Part shown: one piece after another, positions 25,822 to 34,551 of the stretch | Position numbering within the stretch: the stretch's first letter is position 1 | How the letters are laid out: each line of letters opens with the position of its first letter | Assembly: GCA_963741495.1 (NCBI GenBank) | Contig: CAVUID010000012.1 | Location: 248,001 to 312,000 of the forward strand | DNA length: 64,000 nt | Reading direction: 5' to 3' | Source of the DNA: Sulfurimicrobium sp963741495 | GTDB taxonomy: Bacteria > Pseudomonadota > Gammaproteobacteria > Burkholderiales > Sulfuricellaceae | Translations under genes and position numbers: made by a program | Notes under the pieces: model-generated | The model's database searches: none | What the model saw: the letters and a program-made list of their open reading frames with translations, nothing else | Told to the model about the DNA's origin: nothing

Positions 25822-26289
25822 CTATTTTTTGGTAATGTAGTTCTCTACAGCCTTGCGCGTGATGGCGCCTACATTGTAAGCCACCAGTTTGCCCTGGGGG
25901 TTGAACAGATAAGTGGTCGGCAGGCCGCTGATCGGCCCCACCTGCGCGGCAGAAGCTTGAGTGCCGAGAATGATGGGGTAGGAAACGAACAACTGCTCGG
26001 CAAAGTCCTTTACCTCCTGCCCGCTACGGTAATCCATCGCCACTCCCAGCACCACCAGATCCTTGTCCTTGTGCTTGTCGTGCAGGGCGCTCAGGTCGGG
26101 GATTTCCTCCAGGCAAGGCGGGCACCAGGTGGCCCAGAAATTCACCAGCACCCATTTGCCCTTGTAGCCGGCCAGGGAATGCTGCTTGCCCTGGGTGTCC
26201 TGGAAGGTGAAGCCGGCTGCTGCAGCCAGACCCGCCATCGCAAACAGCACGCACCCCAGCCAGAGCCGTATCAGCAGTTTATTTTTCAT
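25822..26289 (-). CDS. TlpA/ResA-like thioredoxin-family protein
   Basis: A 155-residue periplasmic thiol-disulfide reductase: signal/anchor LLIRLWLGCVLFAMAGLAAA, catalytic WATWCPPCLEEIP (CPPC, about residues 52-55), cis-proline in GLPTTYLF, and a C-terminal helix. TlpA/ResA proteins keep apocytochrome or copper-site cysteines reduced, so it could serve cytochrome or cupredoxin assembly in this denitrifier; that is inference. Its start overlaps the YqhA-like gene stop by 11 bases, and the SoxW-like gene follows. Confidence 0.85.
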   Translation of the reverse strand: MKNKLLIRLWLGCVLFAMAGLAAAAGFTFQDTQGKQHSLAGYKGKWVLVNFWATWCPPCLEEIPDLSALHDKHKDKDLVVLGVAMDYRSGQEVKDFAEQLFVSYPIILGTQASAAQVGPISGLPTTYLFNPQGKLVAYNVGAITRKAVENYITKK

Positions 26290-26848
26290 GCACGGCCTCG
26301 CTCACATGTTTCTCGCCGCCATGCGAATCCGCAGCATGGGTGAGGTACAAGGACAAGCCGATCAAGGCCAGGCTGCCGCCCAGATAGAGCAGATCGAGCG
26401 TGGTTTTCATTTCCATCTTGAGCGCGCTCTCGAACAGGGTCACGATCAGGATCATCAGGATCACCTTGGCCAGGCGGGCCTTGAGATCGTCCAGGCTTTC
26501 GATCACCAGGATCTTGCTCGAGGTCTTGCTGCCATGCGCCTCGTCGATGTCGCTGATGAACAATTCATACATGCCAAGGGAAAAAATCAGCATCACCGTG
26601 GCCAGCAAATAGCCATCCACCACCTCGACGATGTGGGTAATGGTGTCATCGTGCAGAACCTTGCGCGCCTCGCCCGTAAGGCTGGGGTCGGCATAATGGA
26701 AAATATGCACAATCAGGTAATACACGTCCACGGTGGCCATGTAAAAAATGGCAAAGCCCGCAGCCAGGCTCGCCACCACGGCGAACAGGACAATATACCG
26801 GCTGCGCCAAAGCGCGCCTTCAAAAACTTTTTCAAGCAGATTCATCAT
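26279..26848 (-). CDS. YqhA/UPF0114-family membrane protein
   Basis: A 189-residue inner-membrane protein with about four helices (YIVLFAVVASLAAGFAIFYM, YLLATVMLIFSLGMYELF, VILMILIVTLFESALKM, LLYLGGSLALIGLSLYL). The conserved segment MYELFISDID followed by LDDLKARLAKVI is characteristic of UPF0114 (YqhA). Function is unknown. It starts 4 bases inside the preceding gene (ATGA). The C-terminus is His- and Glu-rich, which is unusual but short. Confidence 0.82.
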   Translation of the reverse strand: MMNLLEKVFEGALWRSRYIVLFAVVASLAAGFAIFYMATVDVYYLIVHIFHYADPSLTGEARKVLHDDTITHIVEVVDGYLLATVMLIFSLGMYELFISDIDEAHGSKTSSKILVIESLDDLKARLAKVILMILIVTLFESALKMEMKTTLDLLYLGGSLALIGLSLYLTHAADSHGGEKHVSEAVHEK

Positions 26849-27234
26849 GTTGTTGCTTCACCCAGCCAGATATTCAAGATAGAAGATGGCAAGTAGCGCG
26901 CCATCAGGGAAACCGCAGACACGCCGATCACCGCCGCTGCCCACAAGGGAAGAAAGGAGGCATCAGGATAGCCGTGCAGGGCAATTTCAAGCGCCGCCAG
27001 ACCCGCGCCCAGCAAAACCGTGAGCATACGCCACACGGCGGGGAGCGCGCTTGTCCGCAGACGCGCCAGCATGCCCAGCAAAAATACCGCACATAGCGCA
27101 AAACCGGCACCATAACTGGCTTGCGCCTGAGTCTGCGACAATAGCCCGCGCGCCATGCTCCAGTGATGCCATGCAAACAGCAGCACCGTAACAGACAATA
27201 AAAAAACCAGCCATTTCATCCACGAACGAGCCAT
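26845..27234 (-). CDS. Small four-helix membrane protein, unknown
   Basis: A 129-residue hydrophobic protein with four predicted helices (WLVFLLSVTVLLFAWHHW, GAGFALCAVFLLGMLAR, VWRMLTVLLGAGLAALEIAL, FLPLWAAAVIGVSAVSLMA). No family recognised. It is the first gene of the minus-strand operon YqhA, TlpA, SoxW-like, TolC, HlyD, joined to YqhA by an ATGA overlap. Divergent from the PilZ-like gene with about 100 bp between them. Confidence 0.65.
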   Translation of the reverse strand: MARSWMKWLVFLLSVTVLLFAWHHWSMARGLLSQTQAQASYGAGFALCAVFLLGMLARLRTSALPAVWRMLTVLLGAGLAALEIALHGYPDASFLPLWAAAVIGVSAVSLMARYLPSSILNIWLGEATT

Positions 27235-27333
27235 TGCGGGTATTTTACCTTGCTTAATGTTTTACAAACCGGGCGATTGTTTCTAGAATCAAGAAATAAT
27301 ACAAATCTGGCAGGATCAGGAGAAGCGCAATTC

Positions 27334-28948
27334 ATGGCCATCAAACTATCGGTACCCGGACTGGAACAGAATTTAACCGTAGAAACCCAGCCCAAGCAAG
27401 TCGCAGAATGGCTGACCACGCTCCCGCTGACCAACCTGAATGAAACCTCTCGCGCAATTCTGGATGCACTGAGCGCATTAAACCGCAGCAAAGTTGCCGA
27501 TGACACCCGGCTCAAACTGCTCGAACTCTACCGTGCAGCGATCGCCAGCCTGATGTCAGCACTGGAAGCGCAATTCTCCGGCCAGCCCCTGCCGCTGCCG
27601 GAAAAATCCAGGCTCATCGCCAGCCAGGCCCGCCAACTGCAAACCGAACTGGCTTATGGCTACAAAATCATCCTGATCGAGCTATCCAGCCGAAAACTGA
27701 GCTTCGGCAGCAACAAGCAGCTGCCGCTGATAGTTGAGCGGGCTATCGGCAGCCTGAGCCGAATGCTGGTGGTGTGCTACCAGACCTATGCACCGACGCC
27801 CGCCGGCGTCTGGGCGGAAATGCACATCCTGTTCACGTACGCCGTGGAGCAGGGCATACAGGACGAAACGATTTCCGAGAAAGGCCGTCAGAGCAGCGTC
27901 AATCTGGCCTACAAGCAGGCTCTGCTGCTGGCATTGCTCGACCCCTACCGTCTGATGCAGGGCGAAGTCAACAAGGTGCTGGAGTATCTCACCCAGTTTG
28001 GCGGCCATGCCCATCTGCAGCCACTGATGCAGACCAGCAACCCTTCCGGCTATCTTTCTGGTCCGTCTTGACAGCGACAAACCTCCACGCGCACTGGCGC
28101 ATGACACCACGGTCACCGATGCGCGCACCGACATTCTGCTCAACACCATCGAACTGGCGCGACTGCTGCACCAGCAGATCAACCAACTGGAAACGGGCGC
28201 CGATCCGAAGGCGCTGCAACTGCCTTTCGCGGCGAAGGATTTCGGCTACCCCAACCTGCTGCGGCGCATGCTCAAACACTGGGGCATCGCACCCAAGCGC
28301 CTGTTCAACCGCACCCAGCACAATGCCAGAATGGAAATCTGTGCCGGCATCCGCTCCATCCACCACTTCCTCAGCGGAGACCTCAGCGGTGGCGTAGTTG
28401 GCAAGGCAGACGAAGCGACCGGACACGAAGCCACGGAAATCACCCTGGAACTGGCGAATTCGCCACTGGACAAAACCAGCCATCAGACCTACGTCTCAAG
28501 GAACTGGCTGATCATCAACGAAAGCGCAGGCGGACTGGCGCTCTCCAAGGACCCCAAAACCGATGTCCAGGTACGGGTGGGAGAAATCATCGGACTCAGG
28601 CCCGAGAGATAATGAAGCCTGGAATATCGGCGTGGTGCGCTGGGTCAGCAGCGAAAACCCCAACCACCTGCAACTCGGCGCCCAGATGCTCGCGCCCACC
28701 GCCACCCCGGTCATGCTGCGCCCATTGATCACCAGCAGCGCTGGCACGCCTTTTCAGCCCGCGCTGCTGCTGCCGGAGATCCCCGCCCTGAAGCAACCCG
28801 CGACCCTGGTCTGCCTGCGCGGCGGTTTTTTCCCGCAGCGCGAATTTCTTCTGGACCAGAATGGCGTGCCGCAAAACGTGCGCGCCACCCGGCTGCTGGA
28901 GCAGACCGCCACTTTCGACCTGTTCGAATTCACACCGTTCAGGCTTAG
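27334..28948 (+). pseudogene. PilZ-type c-di-GMP-related protein, frameshifted
   Basis: One long protein spread over three frames. MAIKLSVPGLEQNLTVE to NPSGY is frame 1; FLVRLDSDKPPRALAHDTT to GEIIGLRPER is frame 2 after an indel near 28053; DNEAWNIGVVRWVSSENPN to TFDLFEFTP is frame 3 after an indel near 28608. The last part (NIGVVRW, then LGAQML) has the strand pattern of a PilZ-like barrel; the first 400 residues are helical and typical of the long PilZ-related proteins of Nitrosomonadales. A third indel near 28938 removes its stop: adding one base there gives TAG at 28946-28948. ATG 27334 follows AGGAG. Confidence 0.7.
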
Positions 28949-30146
28949 CGCACAAATCCTCCAGCGAGCCCACCAGGGCCTGCTCCAGGCTGGCGGCAGT
29001 GCGCCCGCTCAATGCCGCAAGTTTTGCGTCGCTGTCAGCGGGCAGATCATCTTCCGGTTTGAACACAAAACGGTGAAACACCTCCAGCACGGCAATGTCA
29101 CGCGGGTGGGCCGACAGCAGCCAGCGCTGGCCCGCCGTTCGCGCCACCCAGCGGGCATCGAGCAACTGAAGCAGAATATCTTCCAGCTCCTCCAGCGTCA
29201 CCCGGGTTTCACGCTGCAAAGCGGCCAGGTTCAAAACCTCACCGCGGCGCTGGGCGTGGCATAGCGCCTGCAGTACACACAGGGCATCGAAGTAGCGCCG
29301 CCCGGCGGTGCGCTCGACCCGCCACATGCCCCCTCGCCAGTAAGGCAGCGAAGCGGCCACCACTGCCCCGCTCACCACCACCAGCCAGGAAAGATAAACC
29401 CATAACAAAAATACCGGCAGGCTGGCGAAAGCGCCATACACCAGGGTGTAACCGGAAAAATGCAGGATATAGGCGGCAAATCCCTTGCTCATCAGCCCCA
29501 GCCCCAGCCCAGCCACCACCCCGCCTGCCAGGGCATGGCGAAAAGGCACATAGCGATTAGGCACGGCGAAATAAAGCAGGGAAAACGCCAGCGAGGTGAT
29601 CACCAGCGGCACGACCTTCAGAACCCCCACACCCAGCGACGGAATAAACTCCACATAGCCCAGCGAATAACTCACCAGATAGGAGGTCAGCGAAAGGCTG
29701 GCGCCAAGCAGCAAAGGGCCCAGCGTCAGCACCGCCCAATAGGTCAGCACGCGCTGCAGCAGGCGCCGACGCGTTGTCACGCGCCAGATCAGGTTGAACG
29801 CATGCTCGATGGTCTGCATCAATATCAGGGCGGTCACAGCCAGGGCCGCTATACCCGCAGCGGTCAGTCGCGCCGCCTTCTCGGAAAACTCCTGCATGTA
29901 AACCGTGATGATCTTGCCCGCCACCTCCGGCACCATATTGGTAAGCAGAAAAATCTTGAGTTGCACCATCAGCCCGGAAAACACCGGAAACGCCGAAATC
30001 ACGGTAAACGCAATGACCATCAACGGCACCAGCGACAGCAGCGTGGTGTAGGTCAGGCTGGAAGCAATCTGAATACAGCGGTCTTCATCGAAACGCTGCA
30101 CCAGGAAACGCATGAAACCGAAGAATTCACGAATTGGGCGGGGCAT
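28596..30146 (-). CDS. YihY/BrkB-family membrane protein, C-terminus probably read through
   Basis: Inner-membrane protein with six helices in the YihY/BrkB pattern: LTYTTLLSLVPLMVIAFTVIS, ALAVTALILMQTIEHAFNLIWRV, VLTYWAVLTLGPLLLGASLSL, VVPLVITSLAFSLLYFAVPN, LAGGVVAGLGLGLMSKGFAAY and the LPVFLLWVYLSWLVVVSGA helix, then a soluble winged-helix-like tail (VTLEELEDILLQLLDARWVAR). The frame runs on past SLEDLCA to 28596 through unlikely sequence antisense to the PilZ-like gene. Adding one base near 28938 gives a TGA at about 28935, so the real gene is probably 28935-30146, about 403 residues. ATG 30146 is preferred to TTG 30158. Once called ribonuclease BN, a name now considered wrong. Confidence 0.85.
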   Translation of the reverse strand: MPRPIREFFGFMRFLVQRFDEDRCIQIASSLTYTTLLSLVPLMVIAFTVISAFPVFSGLMVQLKIFLLTNMVPEVAGKIITVYMQEFSEKAARLTAAGIAALAVTALILMQTIEHAFNLIWRVTTRRRLLQRVLTYWAVLTLGPLLLGASLSLTSYLVSYSLGYVEFIPSLGVGVLKVVPLVITSLAFSLLYFAVPNRYVPFRHALAGGVVAGLGLGLMSKGFAAYILHFSGYTLVYGAFASLPVFLLWVYLSWLVVVSGAVVAASLPYWRGGMWRVERTAGRRYFDALCVLQALCHAQRRGEVLNLAALQRETRVTLEELEDILLQLLDARWVARTAGQRWLLSAHPRDIAVLEVFHRFVFKPEDDLPADSDAKLAALSGRTAASLEQALVGSLEDLCAKPERCEFEQVESGGLLQQPGGAHVLRHAILVQKKFALREKTAAQADQGRGLLQGGDLRQQQRGLKRRASAAGDQWAQHDRGGGGREHLGAELQVVGVFAADPAHHADIPGFIISRA

Positions 30147-30208
30147 GGAGAAATACAAAAAGTAGGTCCGGGTATAATAGGCAAATTAACGGTTCTTGAG
30201 AATGCGCA

Positions 30209-30808
30209 ATGAATGAAATTCTGGTGCTGTATTACAGCCTGCACGGTTCGGTGAAAGAAATGGCGCAATTGATCGCGCGCGGGGTGGAGCAGGTACCTGG
30301 CGCCACGGCACGCATTCGCACGGTGCCTCGCGTATCCACGGTATGTGAAGCGGTGGAGGACGCCATCCCCGATTCCGGCGCGCCTTACGCCGAGCTGAAA
30401 GACCTGGAGGAATGCGCAGGCCTTGCGCTGGGCAGCCCTACCCGCTTCGGCAACATGGCGGCACCAATGAAATATTTCTGGGATGGCACCACGCCGCTAT
30501 GGCTGAAAGGCGCCCTGATCGGCAAGCCAGCAGCGCTGTTCACTTCAACCGCCAGCATGCACGGCGGGCAGGAAAGCACGCTGTTTTCGATGATGGTGCC
30601 ACTGCTGCACCACGGCATGCTGATTGCCGGCCTGCCCTATTCCAACCCTGAACTGAGCGCCACCACTTCCGGCGGCACGCCCTATGGTGCAAGCCATGTC
30701 GCTGGCGTAGACGGCAACAAACCGTTCACCGAGGAAGAGCGCAAACTATGCCTTGCGCTCGGCAAACGACTGGCGGAAACGGCGCTGAAATTGTCGCGCC
30801 CGCTCTGA
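30209..30808 (+). CDS. wrbA: NAD(P)H:quinone oxidoreductase, WrbA type
   Basis: A 199-residue FMN flavodoxin-fold enzyme reducing quinones by two electrons. N-terminal ILVLYYSLHGSVKEMA phosphate-binding loop, GSPTRFGNMAAPMKYFWD, FTSTASMHGGQESTL and TTSGGTPYGASH are classic WrbA motifs; length is standard. An extended -10-like TATAAT lies about 35 bases upstream (30173-30178). Followed at 27 bases by a DUF2069 gene and then acyP, a probable three-gene unit. Confidence 0.95.
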   Translation: MNEILVLYYSLHGSVKEMAQLIARGVEQVPGATARIRTVPRVSTVCEAVEDAIPDSGAPYAELKDLEECAGLALGSPTRFGNMAAPMKYFWDGTTPLWLKGALIGKPAALFTSTASMHGGQESTLFSMMVPLLHHGMLIAGLPYSNPELSATTSGGTPYGASHVAGVDGNKPFTEEERKLCLALGKRLAETALKLSRPL

Positions 30809-30835
30809 ACAGAACCTGACCGGAAACACCGGACC

Positions 30836-31183
30836 ATGAAAAACACGCTTCACTACATCGCCAGCGCCAGCCTGATCGCATTGATCATGCTGTGCCTCGC
30901 CTGGGAAGGCTGGCTCGCGCCGCTGCGCCCCGGCGGCACCCTGCTGGTGATCAAGGCGGTCCCGCTCCTGCTGCCCCTGTTCGGCATCCTGCGCGGCAAG
31001 CTGTACACCTACCAGTGGTCATCGATGCTGATCCTGCTGTATCTGAGCGAAGGTGCCGTGCGCGCATGGTCGGATCACGGGCTGAGCGCGGCACTGGCGC
31101 TCATTGAAGCCATTCTCAGTGTCATTTTTTTCTTCAGCGTGATTTTTTATGTCCGGGTCAGCGCACGTCAGCAAGCTGCTTAG
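30836..31183 (+). CDS. DUF2069 membrane protein
   Basis: A 115-residue protein of four hydrophobic helices (SLIALIMLCLAWEGWL, LLVIKAVPLLLPLFGIL, WSSMLILLYLSEGAVRAW, ALIEAILSVIFFFSVIFYV), with the family motifs LPLFGILRG(K/R)xYTYQW and YxSEGAVRAWSD. DUF2069 genes often follow wrbA in betaproteobacteria, as here. Function unknown. The last 35 bases overlap the acyP start. Confidence 0.88.
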   Translation: MKNTLHYIASASLIALIMLCLAWEGWLAPLRPGGTLLVIKAVPLLLPLFGILRGKLYTYQWSSMLILLYLSEGAVRAWSDHGLSAALALIEAILSVIFFFSVIFYVRVSARQQAA

Positions 31184-31436
31184 AATCCATGGCCGCGTGC
31201 AGGGTGTCTATTTCCGCGAATCCATGTGCCAGAAGGCCGCCGAACTGGGTATCACGGGCTGGGTGCGAAATCGTCGCGACGGCACGGTTGAAGCCTTGGT
31301 GCAAGGTACGGCGGAGGCAGTAGGCCACATGCTGGAGTGGGCGAAAAAGGGCCCTGAAATGGCCAGCGTCACGGCTCTGGAAGTCACGGAAGGCAGCGGC
31401 AGCCACACCGGATTCGAGCGGCGGAGTACAGCTTAG
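31149..31436 (+). CDS. acyP: Acylphosphatase
   Basis: A 95-residue enzyme hydrolysing acyl phosphates. The signature GRVQGVYFRESMCQKAAELG includes the phosphate loop with catalytic Arg, and GWVRNRRDGTVEALVQG holds the catalytic Asn. ATG 31149 is inside the end of the DUF2069 gene; a start nearer the domain is possible but none is clearly better. Convergent with the TRIC gene, overlapping it by 4 bases at 31433-31436. Confidence 0.92.
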   Translation: MSGSAHVSKLLRIHGRVQGVYFRESMCQKAAELGITGWVRNRRDGTVEALVQGTAEAVGHMLEWAKKGPEMASVTALEVTEGSGSHTGFERRSTA

Positions 31437-32053
31437 TTCATATCGTGCTTGTCGCCCCCAAACACTGGCAGAGACAGGTGCCAGTAAATGGCAGCGAGAC
31501 GCACGGCCAGCACAGCCGCCATGGGCAAGGGGATGAGCAGGCTTTGCGGCGCTTTCATCTGGGCGAGAACAACGAACATCACGCCACCGACCAGACAGGC
31601 AGTGGCATAGACTTCCCTGCGCAACACCAACGGAATCTGGGCACACAGCATGTCGCGCATGATGCCGCCCGCCACGCCCGTCATGACGCCCATAATCACC
31701 ACAACAAGATAGGGCGCCCCCAGATCAAATGCCTTGCTGGCGCCGATAATGGTAAATACCGCCAGCCCCATCGCATCCGCAACCAGAAAAACCGCTGGCG
31801 GGATGCGGCTGACGTGGGTCGCGGCATAAAAAGTCACCAGCGCAGCCAGTCCGGCCACATAGAGATACAAGGGGTCGTTCACCCAGAACACCGGGTTGGC
31901 ATTGAGGATCACGTCGCGCAGCGTGCCGCCGCCGAGCGCCGAGACCATGGCAACCACCACCACGCCGAACAGATCCATGCGCTTGCCGCCGGCGCTGAGC
32001 ACGCCGGCGGTAGCGAAAACCGCGGTTCCGATCAGGTCAAGCTGGTAGATCAA
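31433..32053 (-). CDS. Trimeric intracellular cation channel (TRIC/UPF0126, YicG-like)
   Basis: A 206-residue membrane protein made of two repeats of three helices plus one, each repeat with the glycine-rich break typical of TRIC: ALGGGTLRDVIL in the first and GVAGGIMRDMLC in the second. Prokaryotic TRIC proteins form trimeric cation pores. Start taken at TTG 32053, 8 bases after the leuA stop; upstream extension lies inside leuA and is not needed. Confidence 0.88.
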   Translation of the reverse strand: MIYQLDLIGTAVFATAGVLSAGGKRMDLFGVVVVAMVSALGGGTLRDVILNANPVFWVNDPLYLYVAGLAALVTFYAATHVSRIPPAVFLVADAMGLAVFTIIGASKAFDLGAPYLVVVIMGVMTGVAGGIMRDMLCAQIPLVLRREVYATACLVGGVMFVVLAQMKAPQSLLIPLPMAAVLAVRLAAIYWHLSLPVFGGDKHDMN

Positions 32054-32060
32054 GTTGCAC

Positions 32061-33596
32061 TCAAACCTGCGGGTGCGCCCGCTCCAGCTTGCTGTGCAGC
32101 TTGTTGAGCGCATGCAGGTAGGACTTGGCCGAGGCGATCACGATATCGGTGTCCGAGCCCTGACCGTTGACGATGCGCCCGCCCTTGGACAGGCGCACCG
32201 TCACCTCACCCTGCGCATCGGTGCCGCTGGTGATATTGTTCACCGAATACAGCTGCAGTTCCGCGCCGCTCTTGATGATGGAGTCAATTGCCTTGAAGGC
32301 CGCGTCCACCGGTCCACCGCCATCCGCTTCAGCCTGTTCTTCAGTGCCATTTACGGCAACGACCACCGTGGCATGAGGTGTTTCACCGGTTTCCGAGCAC
32401 ACTTTCAAGGACACCAGCCTGAAGTGTTCCTGCTCCAGCGCGGCAGCTTCGTCACTCACCAGCGCCTGCAAGTCTTCGTCGAAAATCTCGTGTTTCTTGT
32501 CCGCCAGCTCCTTGAAGCGAGCAAACGCGCCATTGAGCGCATCTTCCGATCCCAGTTCAATCCCGAGTTCCGACAGACGTGTCTTGAAGGCATTGCGACC
32601 CGAATGCTTGCCCATCACCATCTTGTTGGCGCTCCAGCCCACGTCTTCGGCGCGCATGATTTCGTAGGTTTCGCGGTGCTTGAGCACACCGTCCTGATGG
32701 ATGCCGGATTCATGCGCAAAGGCGTTGGCGCCGACGATGGCCTTGTTGGGCTGGACCACGAAACCGGTCACGGAAGACACCAGGCGGCTGGCCGGCACGA
32801 TCTGGGTGGTATCGATCTGGGTGTCGCAATTGAACACATCCTGGCGCGTGCGCACCGCCATCACGATTTCTTCCAGCGAGGCGTTGCCCGCCCGTTCGCC
32901 CAGGCCGTTGATCGTGCATTCCACCTGACGCGCGCCATTGAGCACGGCCGAAAGCGAGTTGGCCACGGCGAGGCCGAGGTCATTATGGCAATGCACCGAG
33001 AAAATCGCTTTGTCGGCATTGGGAATACGTTCGCGCAAACTGGCAATCAGGGCGCCAAACTGGTGCGGCATGTTGTAGCCCACGGTATCGGGGATATTGA
33101 GCGTACCGGCACCCGCGTCGATCACCGCTTCGAGCACGCGGCACAGAAAATCGGGATCGGAACGGCCTGCGTCCTCGGGGGAGAATTCGACGTTGTCGGT
33201 CCACTTGCGCGCCCATTTCACCGCCTTGACCGCCTGCTCGACCACCTGGTCGGGGCTCATGCGCAGTTTCTTTTCCATGTGGATGGGCGAAGTCGCGATA
33301 AAGGTATGAATGCGGCCGGACTTGGCGCCTTTCAAAGCCTCGCCGGCACGGTCGATGTCGCGCTCCAGGGCGCGCGCCAGACCGCACACCGTGCTGTCCT
33401 TGATGGCGTCGGCAACCGCCTTCACCGACTCGAAATCGCCGTTGGATGCGGCCGGGAAACCGGCCTCGATGACGTCCACGCGCATGCGCTCCAGTTGCCG
33501 CGCGATACGCACTTTTTCCTCGCGCGTCATGGACGCGCCGGGGCTTTGCTCGCCATCGCGCAAGGTGGTGTCGAATATGATCAATTTGTCTTTCAT
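32061..33596 (-). CDS. leuA: 2-isopropylmalate synthase
   Basis: First enzyme of leucine synthesis: condenses acetyl-CoA with 2-oxoisovalerate. 511 residues. HMGL-like domain: FDTTLRDGEQSPGASMTREEK (metal and active-site Asp/Arg), VHCHNDLGLAVANSL and NGLGERAGNASLEE; then the LeuA dimer/allosteric domain with leucine-binding GGGPVDAAFKAID. ATG 33596 with GGAG 7 bases upstream is chosen over 33626. Standard long-form LeuA; feedback inhibition by leucine expected from the intact C-terminal domain. Confidence 0.96.
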   Translation of the reverse strand: MKDKLIIFDTTLRDGEQSPGASMTREEKVRIARQLERMRVDVIEAGFPAASNGDFESVKAVADAIKDSTVCGLARALERDIDRAGEALKGAKSGRIHTFIATSPIHMEKKLRMSPDQVVEQAVKAVKWARKWTDNVEFSPEDAGRSDPDFLCRVLEAVIDAGAGTLNIPDTVGYNMPHQFGALIASLRERIPNADKAIFSVHCHNDLGLAVANSLSAVLNGARQVECTINGLGERAGNASLEEIVMAVRTRQDVFNCDTQIDTTQIVPASRLVSSVTGFVVQPNKAIVGANAFAHESGIHQDGVLKHRETYEIMRAEDVGWSANKMVMGKHSGRNAFKTRLSELGIELGSEDALNGAFARFKELADKKHEIFDEDLQALVSDEAAALEQEHFRLVSLKVCSETGETPHATVVVAVNGTEEQAEADGGGPVDAAFKAIDSIIKSGAELQLYSVNNITSGTDAQGEVTVRLSKGGRIVNGQGSDTDIVIASAKSYLHALNKLHSKLERAHPQV

Positions 33597-33817
33597 GACA
33601 GACTCCAATGGAAATCTATAAATCATCAGCCGGAAACGGCAGCGTTTCAGGCCAGCATTGTATAACTTAACGAGAGGGGAGGGATGTGATTAGCGCGCGA
33701 AGCGCAGCAGCAGCGCCAGACCACAGGCGGCTGTAAGCAGGAATTCTGACGGGAAGCGGATGAAAGTGCTCATGGATAAAAATATAAAGGGTTTCGTGAA
33801 ATCATGCAAGCCCATGA

Positions 33818-34504
33818 TTACTCGTCATAAGCGCGCAGCTTTGCCACATCCCTGATGCACACGTCCTTGCCCTTGACCTCGATCAGCCCGGCTTCGGCCA
33901 GATGGTGCAGGATGCGGGAAAAGGTTTCGGGTGTGATATTGAGATTGGAAGCAATCACGTTCTTGTTGGCCGGCAGGGCAATATGAATATCCTTGCCTTC
34001 CAGTACTTCTTCAAGATCCTGCAGCAGGTAGCCGATCACACGCTGCTCGGAAGAGCGCAGGGAAAATGACTCCACATAATGAATCATGCGGTGCAGGCGG
34101 ATCGACAGGCCGGCCAGCATCTTGCGGCAAAAAGCCGGGTCATTGTCGATGCCTTCGAATACCACGGCCTTGGAAATGTGCAGCAACAGCGAATCTGCCA
34201 GGGTCTGGGCGTAGACCGGATAAGGCTTGCCCATGAACATGACGGCCTCGCCGAAACTTTGCCCGGGGCCAAACAATTCCACCACCTTCTCTACCCCCTG
34301 AGGCGAGGAAAGCGCCAGTTTGACCTGCCCGTAAACCACCACATAAAAACCAGTCGATGGCGTGCCGCGCTGGAACAGCATATCCCCGCGCGCTAAATGC
34401 TGCTCCCGGGCGCCCTGGGCAATACGCTCGACCTCGGCGGGTGACATCTCCCGGAACAGGGGGATATTCGCCAGGATGGCGGGGATTTTGATTTGGTTAT
34501 TCAA
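33818..34504 (-). CDS. Crp/Fnr-family regulator, DNR-like
   Basis: A 228-residue regulator: N-terminal cyclic-nucleotide-fold barrel (FQRGTPSTGFYVVVYGQVKLAL, GPGQSFGEAVMF), dimer helix, and C-terminal winged HTH with recognition helix NITPETFSRILHHLAEAGLI. The E-T-F-S-R series matches FNR-type readers of TTGAT half-sites. There is no N-terminal cysteine set for an FeS cluster, so it is more like DNR/NnrR regulators that answer to NO. TTG 34504 is chosen (GGA 6 bases upstream). It follows nrdG by 47 bases in an anaerobic operon, and anaeroboxes stand before nor, nos and hemerythrin genes in this window. Confidence 0.85.
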   Translation of the reverse strand: MNNQIKIPAILANIPLFREMSPAEVERIAQGAREQHLARGDMLFQRGTPSTGFYVVVYGQVKLALSSPQGVEKVVELFGPGQSFGEAVMFMGKPYPVYAQTLADSLLLHISKAVVFEGIDNDPAFCRKMLAGLSIRLHRMIHYVESFSLRSSEQRVIGYLLQDLEEVLEGKDIHIALPANKNVIASNLNITPETFSRILHHLAEAGLIEVKGKDVCIRDVAKLRAYDE

Positions 34505-34551
34505 CGCGATTCCGACCCGTGGCCTGTACAAACTCGAACGGGATTATATGA

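Noticed and set aside
32055..33665. A 536-codon open frame on the plus strand opposite leuA
   Set aside because: leuA is certain from its motifs, and the opposite frame has only shadow composition.
33688..33771. A 27-codon minus-strand frame (MSTFIRFPSEFLL...) between leuA and the Crp/Fnr gene
   Set aside because: Too short, with no ribosome site and no known relative; may be a remnant but cannot be supported.
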